A stretch of 64,000 bases of DNA, taken from Roseburia hominis (GTDB taxonomy: Bacteria > Bacillota > Clostridia > Lachnospirales > Lachnospiraceae). Below are positions 17,250-26,800 of the stretch, piece by piece. Numbering within the stretch: position 1 is the first letter of the stretch; each line of letters starts with the position of its first letter. Under the pieces are notes generated by a model. That model saw only the letters and a program-made list of their open reading frames with translations, was not told where the DNA came from and made no database searches. The DNA lies in NCBI GenBank assembly GCA_040702975.1, contig CP159990.1, forward strand, positions 124,001-188,000. The letters run 5' to 3'. The translations under genes were made by a program, and so were the position numbers.

Positions 17250-18185
17250 TTACCCGATATGGAACATGGAAAGAATAGCTTTTTCATAAATTTCTGTTGC
17301 TATATTCCTGCCCAATGGAACTTGCTGAATAAACTGATCCATTGCAACACCGGCATTAATTTCCAACACGGTTAGATTGCCATTTTCTTCTTCTATTATA
17401 TCAATAGTTGCAAAAGATATTCCTATGGCATTGGCAGATTTAATGGCAAGATTGCACAGTTTTGAGCGTAAATCAGATTCCTCTATGATTTGGCAAGATG
17501 CTCCTTGCGTCAAATTAAATTTCCAGTTCAAGATTATCTTTTGCCCTACTGGATGGATAAGATTTAACTCTTTATATAATTGACGATTTATCATTTCAAA
17601 ATCATATGATTGCCCAACAAGCAATTCCATTAATGTAGATTTGCCGTCTGCAATAATATGAGGTAAGCTCTTTCTATAAACAAGAAGTATAGTTCCATTC
17701 AAAAAAAAGGTTCTATATTCATTAACAGCATTTATGTAAGGTGTAGCAACTATAAATTTATAGCTGGAATATATTGATTGAAGTGCTTTTTCAACTTCTT
17801 TCATTGTGGAACAGCGGCATACATTTTTACCCTCGTAGGAATTATTAGGTTTAATTACAATGGTTCCGTATTGCTCCAACAATTTTCTGCAAACACATAA
17901 GTTGCTCTCCGGGTTATTTTCGTATTCCTCTGTTCCAATACGAGACAGTTTGTGGCATTCTACTACAGGAATATTACAGGCTTGCAATACTATAGATGTT
18001 TCATATTTGTTATCTGCCAGACGTGAAGCTATGGCAGAATTCAAATCAAATCGCCTGCTCCATATAAAATGTTGTTCCTTTTGGTATAATAGGCGCAGAA
18101 CTGAAGTGTTATCGAATGAGGTTATGCGTATGGAATGTTTTTTGCATATCTCATTAATTATCTCTAAATAGTCTTTTGGGTACAT
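17250..18185 (-). CDS. ATP-grasp ligase (cyanophycin synthetase/RimK-like fold)
   Basis: A 311-aa ATP-grasp enzyme. Recognisable parts are a substrate-side N-terminal half, the ATP-binding strand TIVIKPNNSYEGKNV with its Gly-rich loop (residues about 109-123), and the metal-binding end in IDIIEEENGNLTVLEINAG, where Glu and Asn would bind the two Mg ions. It should join a carboxylate to an amine or thiol through an acyl phosphate. The closest-looking folds are the ATP-grasp parts of cyanophycin synthetase and GshF, but the substrate is not evident. The ATG has GGAGGT 9 bp upstream, shared with the divergent ATPase gene. The gene starts only 27 bp from that gene and ends 20 bp from the IS terminus. 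Confidence 0.78.
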   Translation of the reverse strand: MYPKDYLEIINEICKKHSIRITSFDNTSVLRLLYQKEQHFIWSRRFDLNSAIASRLADNKYETSIVLQACNIPVVECHKLSRIGTEEYENNPESNLCVCRKLLEQYGTIVIKPNNSYEGKNVCRCSTMKEVEKALQSIYSSYKFIVATPYINAVNEYRTFFLNGTILLVYRKSLPHIIADGKSTLMELLVGQSYDFEMINRQLYKELNLIHPVGQKIILNWKFNLTQGASCQIIEESDLRSKLCNLAIKSANAIGISFATIDIIEEENGNLTVLEINAGVAMDQFIQQVPLGRNIATEIYEKAILSMFHIG

Positions 18186-18192
18186 GACAATT

Positions 18193-18204
18193 ACCTCCGG
18201 AGGT
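18193..18204. promoter_or_regulatory. Palindromic Shine-Dalgarno shared by two divergent genes
   Basis: ACCTCCGGAGGT is a perfect 12-bp palindrome in the 27-bp gap between two divergent start codons (18185 minus and 18213 plus). Read on either strand it gives GGAGGT 8-9 bp before the ATG. There is no room for two promoters in the gap, so transcripts must begin inside the opposite coding regions. Confidence 0.8.
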
Positions 18205-18212
18205 TGATATTA

Positions 18213-20498
18213 ATGCAAGAAGCTTATAAAAATCGCAAAAAAGAAATTAACGATGTTGTCGATTTCATTTTTTCTGCGGACAGTCAAATATTGCTTTATG
18301 AGAGTGCTAAAGGTGCTGGCAATACAGCCTTTATAAGTAGAGCTATATATATGATGCGGACCACACCATCTGTTCAGCTTTTTAGTGCAGAATTATCAAC
18401 AGATGTAAGAAATCCGATACAGGCTATCACTAATGGATTAAGCAGTAAAAACAATCAACTTTATCAACAACTTCAAATGTTCACAGACCAAGAATATGGT
18501 ACTTATGAAGTGCCATTACTTTCGTCAGTCATTAAGGATATTAGCCAATCAGACACACTTGCAGCTTTGTTTCAGCCTAAATCAGCGCTACCCATTTATG
18601 CGGGTTTCTATCAGAGTCGTTTGAAAGAGATTTTTTTTATTTTAGTTGATGAAATAACCAAAACAAAAACACTTGTTATTTTTATAGATAACATACAATT
18701 TATGGACAATGAATCTATTTATGAATTACAGGCACTTTTAAATAACCCCAAAGTAAAAATTGTATGTTCTAAGTCTGATACAGGAGAAAATTTTGAAAAG
18801 TTCTACCTGGAGACCAAATATAAGTATGCCTATACAGAATTGTCTTTTCCAATGCCTAATATTAGTTATGTAAAAAAACTGGGTGAAATCTACCATAAAA
18901 GCATGTCCGACAAAGAGGCGGATATGATTTTATTCAAATCAAGTGGAAATATCCGCAAAATCCTATTTCATTTAAGAGAACCATTAGGAAAGCAGTCTGT
19001 TGATTCGATTAACTTACAAACTTTAAAAATCATATACCTTTACAATGATTTTATTACAAGCAAAACATTGCTGAAAATATTAGATGCTAGTCCATATAAA
19101 AAAGTTTTCCCTATCGGATCCATACCAACAATGCTTAATTCATTGGAAAAAGAAGGTTTTCTTAAAACACTGATCGATATTGATGGAAGGATCAAAAGTT
19201 ATCGCGTAGATTCTACTTATATCCCTGAATTAGATATTGCTGATCGCCTGATAATTTCTAAATCTCTCTTAGCATACTATAAACAGTGTAAGGAGTTGTC
19301 CTATCAGCATCTATTACAAGCATGGGATTTTGCTATATTACTAAAGGATCAAAAAAGTAGTCAACAATTTGCAATTTCCATAGTAAGAAACGCTCTTCAA
19401 ATGGGCTATGTTGTTAATGAAGATATTATATCTGCTGCACAAACAAGTGAGGATGATCAGATACAGTTACTTATAGCCATTTTCTTTTTTTGTAATGCAA
19501 GATACAAGCAAGCCAAAAATATACTGGACAAATTTATTTTAGACAATACAAATCGTGCTATAAATGTAATATATGCAATTACCTTGAACAGATGTAGGGA
19601 GCATCAATTAGCCCAAGAACGATTGCAGCGTCTGATAGACACATCTACTGATGTTGATGAACTTGCAATATTAATTTCGTTTTTAATAAGCAATGATGTT
19701 CATAGCGGTAAGCTATCAGACGCTATAAATATATATCAGACTTTTGATAAACAACTAAAGTGCAGTAAAAAGTATCCATATTTTTTAAGAAATGCGGCCA
19801 CTATATTTGTACCCTCAAAAGCTCACCAACTTCGAAATATGGCAAAATGTATATTTAAAGAAAATGGGGACTTATTCGGGTATTATAGTACAATTATTAA
19901 TCTGACTTCATACAATCTCAAAAATGCCTCTATATCTTACGCATTAAGTCAGGCATTAATGGCATTTGAAGGATTACAACAATTCGGTGCAAGCCAGATT
20001 CACTTGGCAGCTAACAATCTTGGCATCTGTTATTTGATGGATAATAATTACATTGAAGCTATAAAGTATCTAACCTTGTCCATTGATATTGCCAAAACAA
20101 TCATGCCAATTGGATATGCTACATTCAATCTTGCTGCGTTGTATATAAAAACTGGAGAAACTCAAACCGCCTATGAGCTGGTTACTAATTTGCAACAACG
20201 TGTACTTTCCTCTGGTCTGCCAAGATTGAAAGGGAAATACTATCTTTTTATGGCTGTTATAGAATATGTACTCGGCAATTCTGATAATTCGCAAAAATAT
20301 GGGCACCTTGCGTTAAAGGAATCTAATTTTGCTCCAGGCACAAAACCTTACAGTGTAGTATCATTTCTTAACAAAAAATGCAACGCATCCTGTCATTACG
20401 AATTTGAACAATGGGAGGATTTGTATGCACCTTGCTTTTTGGAATATTGGACAATTAACTCTATTGATATTTTAGCAGATGAGCTTTTGCCGTTTTAA
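18213..20498 (+). CDS. STAND-like AAA ATPase with TPR-like C-terminal repeats
   Basis: A 761-aa protein. It opens with a short lead and a P-loop-like segment ESAKGAGNTAF (residues about 30-40), in which the Lys of the usual GKT is Asn. The Walker B strand is TLVIFIDNIQFMD, also altered at the usual second acidic residue. From about residue 380 it is alpha-helical with TPR-like repeats (YLTLSIDIAKTI, FNLAALYIKTGETQTAYELV). This is the architecture of STAND regulators, but with a nucleotide site that may bind ATP and not cleave it. The start at 18213 was chosen over TTG at 18204 because GGAGG has correct spacing only for the ATG. It ends by overlapping the second ATP-grasp gene by 27 bp tail to tail. 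Confidence 0.72.
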   Translation: MQEAYKNRKKEINDVVDFIFSADSQILLYESAKGAGNTAFISRAIYMMRTTPSVQLFSAELSTDVRNPIQAITNGLSSKNNQLYQQLQMFTDQEYGTYEVPLLSSVIKDISQSDTLAALFQPKSALPIYAGFYQSRLKEIFFILVDEITKTKTLVIFIDNIQFMDNESIYELQALLNNPKVKIVCSKSDTGENFEKFYLETKYKYAYTELSFPMPNISYVKKLGEIYHKSMSDKEADMILFKSSGNIRKILFHLREPLGKQSVDSINLQTLKIIYLYNDFITSKTLLKILDASPYKKVFPIGSIPTMLNSLEKEGFLKTLIDIDGRIKSYRVDSTYIPELDIADRLIISKSLLAYYKQCKELSYQHLLQAWDFAILLKDQKSSQQFAISIVRNALQMGYVVNEDIISAAQTSEDDQIQLLIAIFFFCNARYKQAKNILDKFILDNTNRAINVIYAITLNRCREHQLAQERLQRLIDTSTDVDELAILISFLISNDVHSGKLSDAINIYQTFDKQLKCSKKYPYFLRNAATIFVPSKAHQLRNMAKCIFKENGDLFGYYSTIINLTSYNLKNASISYALSQALMAFEGLQQFGASQIHLAANNLGICYLMDNNYIEAIKYLTLSIDIAKTIMPIGYATFNLAALYIKTGETQTAYELVTNLQQRVLSSGLPRLKGKYYLFMAVIEYVLGNSDNSQKYGHLALKESNFAPGTKPYSVVSFLNKKCNASCHYEFEQWEDLYAPCFLEYWTINSIDILADELLPF

Positions 20499-21452
20499 AC
20501 TGTTCCTAAGTATTTGTGTTACTAAATCGGCTTGCGATAACCCTACATTGTTTGCTGATATACAAAAAGCAGATTGCCGTCCAAGATTACAACATACGTT
20601 AAATTCAATGAATTCAACTGTTTTGGATGATACCATAAAATCGATCCTTGTATAGTCAATCGGTGTAATCAATTTTAAAAAAGCATCCGATTGACGCACA
20701 AGTTCGACTTCAAGTGTTCTATCTAAATTAATCGTTCTGGTCAAACCGGAATCTAATTTCCTTTTCTGTCGGTAAGTAACTACGTTTCCTTTCAGAATAG
20801 ACTTTTCTTTTACCGATGGTAGATGAATTGCAACAGAATCGTTAAAATAAACTGGAACACTATAAAATATGCCATCTACGAATTTTTCCACAATAACATC
20901 AATGCCGTACCGTTGTAAATCGATAATCTTTTCTCGGGCGTCTTCCCAATAGTTGGCAATGGAACTTTCATCAATATAAGCCGAAGATGCCCCAAAACGC
21001 GGTTTTACAAAATAGGGCCCCGCAAATGGTTGTTTAAATGAAATGGTATCATCTGCGTCGATGGTTATCCATTCTGGTGTATTTAGTCCCGCATACTTTG
21101 CCGCCATTTTAGCAAGATGTTTATCCTCTGCCAGCGCTCGTATATTAGGTCTAGCACCTAAATATGGAATATTAAGATATTCCAATAAAGCCGAAACAAA
21201 TATTTCTGAATTTCGGTAGGGTGCACGGTTTAATAATGTAAAAACATAATCATATGAACTAGACTTTTCAAAAAGGAAATTGACATCATGACAGCAAACT
21301 GTCTTGGGGCAAATACCCTTTAAAATCTGATAAATGTCATAGTGATATTGTGCATATATTCCATCAGATTCTTCTGTTATTAATGGATAATCCTCCCCTG
21401 CATTAGGGGCAAATTTTGCCAGAAATATAATTCGTAAATCCTTTTCTTGCAT
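20472..21452 (-). CDS. D-Ala-D-Ala-ligase-like ATP-grasp enzyme
   Basis: A 326-aa ATP-grasp protein of the D-alanine-D-alanine ligase type. The N-terminal part has YDYVFTLLNRAPYRN and PYLGARPNIRALAEDKHLAK, matching the ligase pattern in which a Gly/Ser-rich loop is followed by a D-K helix. Residues about 145-160 (GPYFVKPRFGASSAY) form the ATP loop, and IDFMVSSKTVEFIEFNVCCNLG holds the metal ligands. Real Ddl enzymes end with an EINT-P-G motif; here it is EFNVCCNLG, so the product is probably not D-Ala-D-Ala. GGAGG lies 8 bp before the ATG. It works beside a second, unlike ATP-grasp enzyme, which suggests stepwise synthesis of a small peptide-like product or modification of a peptide. Confidence 0.75.
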   Translation of the reverse strand: MQEKDLRIIFLAKFAPNAGEDYPLITEESDGIYAQYHYDIYQILKGICPKTVCCHDVNFLFEKSSSYDYVFTLLNRAPYRNSEIFVSALLEYLNIPYLGARPNIRALAEDKHLAKMAAKYAGLNTPEWITIDADDTISFKQPFAGPYFVKPRFGASSAYIDESSIANYWEDAREKIIDLQRYGIDVIVEKFVDGIFYSVPVYFNDSVAIHLPSVKEKSILKGNVVTYRQKRKLDSGLTRTINLDRTLEVELVRQSDAFLKLITPIDYTRIDFMVSSKTVEFIEFNVCCNLGRQSAFCISANNVGLSQADLVTQILRNSLKRQKLIC

Positions 21453-21516
21453 AACTTTTCCTCCAGATTATGGGAATCACATTTGAACTGTGATTTTGTG
21501 TTGTCAAAAAATAACA

Positions 21517-21612
21517 GATAATGGGGCATTATTCTGCAGTCCGATTAAGGATAATCAAGTATTATCCCCGATTTATCAAATAACGGATAACTGCTAATTA
21601 TCCACTATTATC
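21517..21612 (+). mobile_element. 96-bp internally deleted inverted copy of the IS91-like element
   Basis: Bases 21517-21573 are the perfect reverse complement of the IS right end (17174-17230). Bases 21569-21612 match the reverse complement of the left end (14581-14624) with one difference. The two parts overlap at CGATT, a 5-bp microhomology where the interior was lost. It starts GATAATGG and ends CTATTATC. It lies between promoter block B and the D-Ala-ligase-like gene. The remaining stretches of 21453-21916 hold promoter block B and no supported gene. Confidence 0.88.
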
Positions 21613-21686
21613 AATTATTAAAAACATTTCCCTATTTTTCTACAATAACAATTTCTCTATTCATATTTTACTCATCTTAAACTACC

Positions 21687-21752
21687 CCTGATATAAGTTT
21701 ATATGCACCTCATTTTTAATGCAAGCGCTAACTTTGTCTAAACATGTCGAAT
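21687..21752 (-). promoter_or_regulatory. Shared promoter block, copy B
   Basis: Minus strand: -35-like TTGCAT (21724-21719), 17-bp spacer, -10-like TAAACT (21701-21696). Upstream of the -35 are tandem 10-bp repeats ACATGTTTAG and ACAAAGTTAG after TTCG. It points toward the D-Ala-ligase-like gene (start 21452), but the 96-bp mini-element now lies between them. Nearly identical to copy C. Confidence 0.6.
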
Positions 21753-21916
21753 GCTCCCTTCGTAACACTAGAGGGCACCCAACAACCGGAAATTCATCCC
21801 CTAACTTCGTTCGATTATACAATTATATTGCAGCACGCACCGATCATTTGTTCAATCAACTTTTCACAATCTTCTATTTACCAAAATATGGAGTCAAATT
21901 ACATTAAGTAATTATT

Positions 21917-23767
21917 TTATCTTAGTTCAATTTCCACATTTTTTCCGCAAAAAGCCACTCCATATTTCAAAACAGACCTGACCCCTGCTTTTTCCAGCAT
22001 TGCTTGGTACTTCTTTTCCTCAATCTGCCAAATAGCATCTTTTGCCAATTCTTTCAGTCCGCCGCTGTCTTTTGAAGCTTTCAGCTCTATGAGGATGCCC
22101 GGCAGCCCTTCTTTTCTCGGTTTCATGCAAATATCAAATCGCCCTTCTCCGGATTCTCGATTTGAAGTAATCTCATAACAGTTATCCACGATAGCACACA
22201 AGCCGAGCACAAAACCATGATAGAAGCTTTCTTTCGCCACATCATAGAAACTTGCGGACTGTAACAGGAGTTTTTCCAGTTTCCTCTTTAACTCTGCGGC
22301 GTCTCCTGTGTACAAGGCCACCTGAATATCAATTGCAGTTGCCTGCGGAATCATCGGACTCATCCGCTCCAGTATCTCCTTGTTATACACATAGGTAATC
22401 TCCCAGTTCGGAATCGCAAGTTCACACATATAATCCCCATTAAAGGAAGCCTCAGTTTTAACAGTTTTCAGATACCCAGCTACCAGGAGGAAGCTGTATA
22501 CAGAAGAAGGCCGCTCTTTAATCTGTGGATATATTACATTGGTATCGATACATGCGGTTACGGTTCTTCCCTGCAGCAATGACCGGAGGCTCTCATAGAT
22601 TAATTCCTCTACACTTTTTAGCATCTCGCCGATGATATCATTACTGCCCGTTGCAATCCAGAAGGCTCTTGGTTCACAGCTATTGGCGAAGTAATAGCTC
22701 ACAGACCATGGATTAAAAATGTCGACATTGCCAAACCGGTATCCGTCGTACCATTCACAGATTTCCTTGTACTTGCTGCTTGCTTTATAATAGGCCGCCA
22801 TCTCCTTCACTTCATCAGCCGTAAATCCAAAATACTCACAGTACTTCTGATCAATAACAGAGTTAATCTTGAGATTATTAAGACCACTGAAAATAATTTC
22901 CTTTGAGCTCAAAATACCTGTCATAAAACCATAGGAAAGATGAGGGTTATCCTTTAACCCCCCTGAAAAGAAATTTCGCATGAACAGCACCGCCTGATCA
23001 TAAAACCCTTCGGTGAAGCCCTGTTGAATCGGTGTATCATACTCATCAATAATAATGATGGGAGACACACCATAATGCTTATCCAGCATTCGTGATAGGA
23101 TTAGTAATCCCTGAGACAATTCCACTTCACTGGCTTTTTGACCTGCGACCTTCTGATAGTATTCCTTATCAAAAGCATTGACCTTCCCGCTATCCATCAG
23201 CTCCTGGTGTCGGAGGAACTCTCCTGAAAGCACGGATGCAATATTGGCAAGTGAGTCTTCCCAATTCTGATTTTTGATATCCTTAAAGGTAATAAAAATC
23301 ACAGGATACTTTCCCTGAAAATCCCGATACTTCTGTCCACATGACCAGATTTTCTTATCACGAAACAATACAGACGTATCCTCCTCGCTAATTTCAAAAA
23401 AGGTTTTTATCATATCCATATTCAGCGTTTTGCCGAATCTGCGGGGTCTTGTAAAGAGAGATACCTTCGCTTTTTCATCCAGAAATTCCTTAATCAGCAG
23501 GGTCTTATCTACATAGTAATATTCTGACACGGCAGTCTTATAATCCGACACGCCAATCGGCAGCGGCAAATCTTCCGGTAACTTTGTTTTCACATATGCA
23601 CCGGTTTTTACCCTCTTATCCCCCGGCTTTGCAGCATCAGCAGGAATCAGCCAACACTTATTTTTAATCGCACCTGGAATCCTTCCTTCCCTGCAAAGCG
23701 TTGTTATTCTCCGTTCTCCGATTCCCCATAGAATGGAGGCTTCTTTTATCGTCATCACATCAGGCAT
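21917..23767 (-). CDS. AAA-ATPase_like and PD-(D/E)XK protein with N-terminal HTH
   Basis: A 616-aa protein in three parts. Residues about 5-50 are a small helix-turn-helix (TIKEASILWGIGERRITTL, GRIPGAIKNKCWLIP). Then comes an AAA-ATPase_like domain with DYKTAVSEYYYVDKTLLI, Walker A RPRRFGKTLN and Walker B PIIIIDEYDTPI. The C-terminal part is a PDDEXK_9-type nuclease fold with GRFDICMKP and ILIELKAS (the D and E-x-K residues). The family is abundant in gut Firmicutes and Bacteroidetes and has no established function; mobile-element association is common. The start is set at the ATG at 23767, which has AAGGAG 9 bp upstream, not at a TTG at 23818. It is 131 bp after the SIR2-STAND stop and may be transcribed with it. 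Confidence 0.88.
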   Translation of the reverse strand: MPDVMTIKEASILWGIGERRITTLCREGRIPGAIKNKCWLIPADAAKPGDKRVKTGAYVKTKLPEDLPLPIGVSDYKTAVSEYYYVDKTLLIKEFLDEKAKVSLFTRPRRFGKTLNMDMIKTFFEISEEDTSVLFRDKKIWSCGQKYRDFQGKYPVIFITFKDIKNQNWEDSLANIASVLSGEFLRHQELMDSGKVNAFDKEYYQKVAGQKASEVELSQGLLILSRMLDKHYGVSPIIIIDEYDTPIQQGFTEGFYDQAVLFMRNFFSGGLKDNPHLSYGFMTGILSSKEIIFSGLNNLKINSVIDQKYCEYFGFTADEVKEMAAYYKASSKYKEICEWYDGYRFGNVDIFNPWSVSYYFANSCEPRAFWIATGSNDIIGEMLKSVEELIYESLRSLLQGRTVTACIDTNVIYPQIKERPSSVYSFLLVAGYLKTVKTEASFNGDYMCELAIPNWEITYVYNKEILERMSPMIPQATAIDIQVALYTGDAAELKRKLEKLLLQSASFYDVAKESFYHGFVLGLCAIVDNCYEITSNRESGEGRFDICMKPRKEGLPGILIELKASKDSGGLKELAKDAIWQIEEKKYQAMLEKAGVRSVLKYGVAFCGKNVEIELR

Positions 23768-23898
23768 AGCTTGGATCTCCTTTGCATTTTTGGTCTTATT
23801 ATACTCCAATATAAGCAAGGAGGCAACTTTATACGGAATAATATTTTATATTTTTGATATTCTGCTGTTTTATTGCCCAATCATTTAAAACATTGGTA

Positions 23899-26800
23899 CT
23901 ATCTATACCCATAAATTTTTCTCAGCATTTGCACTGACTCAATCAGTTGATTTTCTTCGTTATATGAAGAATAGTCCGCTCTTTGGGCAACAGCCTCCAT
24001 TTCTTTGAATGTTCTTCGCTGTTCGTTTCTCATATCATGTGACTGCGCATATTCAAGCCTTGACATAAGCAGCCCGAAATACCCTTCCTGGAACTCAATT
24101 TCTCCCGGATACTGCAAAGACCACTCTTTTGCCTGTGCTAATAGTTTGTCCGGAACATTGCGATAGTCCGATGTTTTTGCAAATGCATAGTTGCTGACGG
24201 CGACATAAGCCGAGCGTATTCTCATGGAATCGGGGAATTCTGAAAAATATTTTCTTATTTTATCATATTCTTCAGCCAGCAGCTTTCCTTTCTTATATGA
24301 AATTGCATAACTGTTTATGGCACATAAAGCAGCCACTTCCGCAACTTCCTGCAATCCATTCCTCTCATACAACCGCGTAAGCTGTTCTTCCAGATTTCTT
24401 ATCCGCTCTACGCTACCGCCAATCAGGGTTCCCAGATAATCATATGCTGCTTCCATGCCTGTCCTGCACATATCATCCTGCCAGCCATACTGCTCTATAT
24501 AATGCAACACCTTATCCCACTCAGCCCCAACATTCGCTTTCTTATTGTGATATAGCTTTAGATGGCTAAGCAGACTGTAATTCTGACAAAGAATATATCC
24601 CAACCGTTGGTTTTCCGGGAGTATTTCAACAGCCGTCTCTATCTTCTGTAGGAAATCAGCATATTTCTGCACTTGACTCGCATTATGAATGCCTATGCAA
24701 TACGCCTCTATTACATCAACCGCTTCATCCCGAATGGGAACAAAATCGGCACTACACCTCATATACTGGATGAAATGCACCCCGCTTTCATAAAGCCGTT
24801 CAACATCATTCCTGTCCGTGAGAACAACGGCGATCCTTCTCCACAGTTCCATCTCATATTTCTGAAAGCAGGGTTCACTATCAATAAGAACCTGTTCAAC
24901 CGCTTGAATATCCTCCACCGCATCTATTCGCCTCAGCAGGCTGATATAATATTCAAAATAATTCAGCATCTCTGCCGGCGGCGTGACTATCATTTTCTGG
25001 AAGCCTTTATTAGCCGGCCAATCATCCAGCGCAAGCGACAGAAAATTCCCAAATCCCAAAATAGAATTGGATCTTGCCAGTTTTGTAAACCGACCGATAT
25101 CTCTGGCATTTACAGTATATGTCACTATGAACTCTTTAATAATATCCGGAAACACCGGCTCAATGATCCATGCATGATCCGGAAGTGCCGCCACATGCCA
25201 AATCCTGTTTTCCCGTACTCTGTCAAGCTCCGCAACCTCCTCGGCCTTTGCCGCACCTGCCCCTACCTTCATCTGCAAATACACTTCCTGCGGATCGGCG
25301 TGCAGTTTAACATACGGTGTGAAATAAGCAAACCTTTCAACCTCATCAAGGGTTCTGATCACATTGATATCTTCCTCATCTATCGCCCCGTTCTCCGGAT
25401 TAAAAAATGCCTCGGCAATCGTATCTTTGCCGGTATCTTCTACAAGCTCATCCATGGAAACGAACAAATCAGAAAATACATTGTCAGCTCCCGGTTTTCC
25501 GCTTTCATCATCAAAAAATTGTGTTAATCTCCTGCAGTCTTCTTCCAGATAATTTTCTCCATAAACATCCGCAAGATTAAACCGTTCAATCGCACACGCC
25601 ATCGCCAAAAGCCGCATGTAAGAATCCACCATAGCCCCATCGCCAAGGATCTTCCTCCATCGCCCCATTTCCCGATGCAGGTATTCGCCCAGCAGTTCTT
25701 CAGCCGACGACAAAGAGAGCTCTCCTTCCTTACTCAGCCACACCTCAATGAAGATGCTCAGATACAGTGGTCTGTAACAAGCAGGCTCTACGGATGTTCT
25801 GAAAGCTTTCTCTATTTCGCCACTTGCGCTTTGAATATTTGCTTTACAGGTTTCAATAAAATCATTTGATTCTACAAGCGGCAGATACGCAGAAAGATAA
25901 TTTTCTACATACCTGATCTCATGATCAACAGATAACGCTTCTACCATCAACGCCTTATCGTACACTGCGCTATCAAACAACAGTCTATCTTCCGCATAGA
26001 ATGCTCTTTTTATTATTGTCAGCCAATCAGAATCCTTCGCTCTTTGCTCTCTTTCGACAAACAGGATACGCAATTTGTACGAAAATGTGCTGAAAATCTC
26101 CCGAAAAGCCGCTATCATCTCTGCGCATTCATGTTCTTTTCCAAGGACATAGTCAAATACGATTATAGTATCCGTGAACGGCTTAAAATTCCTGGCTTCT
26201 TCCGGGTTCTTCCGGGCGAAGAAACCAAACCAATTGGCTGGTGCATTCCGCAGCCATTCCAGAATAAGCCTGCTTTTTCCAATTCCCCCGTCACCAAGAA
26301 CCGTCCACCAGGAAAAACAAACATCCTGCTCCAAGAAATCGTTTAACTTCCGTAATTCTTCCTCTCTCCCAACAAACCTATTAAATTCATTTGAAAAATG
26401 CAAACGTCCAAACGCAGATGTAACTGTCGGAATATTCTGATAAGGGTTTACTGCCATAATACTTCTCAGCTTTGTTCTTTTGCGCAGGCGCAAAGCCGAT
26501 AATTCGGCAAGAAATATCGGAAGGTCTCCATAGTCATCCCCATAAAAGACCGATACCGCATTTGCAGGCAACGCCGGCGCCAAATCGCCGTTTTTTAACA
26601 GACAGAAATAAGGAATATCCGTCACGCCCAGCTTCTCTGCCACAAAAGACAGAAATCCTGATAGATTCGGATCTTCCATCGTCCCGCCGCACCCAACAAT
26701 GATTAACGGATGTGTGCTGAGCAGATTTTGAATAAATTGAGCCCCTGCATTGGCAAGAATGCCCTTATACTGCGGATCATCAGCAACGATATCATCGACT

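Noticed and set aside
21719..21907. 62-aa ORF on the plus strand as a possible precursor peptide for the ATP-grasp genes
   Set aside because: It covers promoter block B, has no ribosome site and is read away from the ATP-grasp gene.
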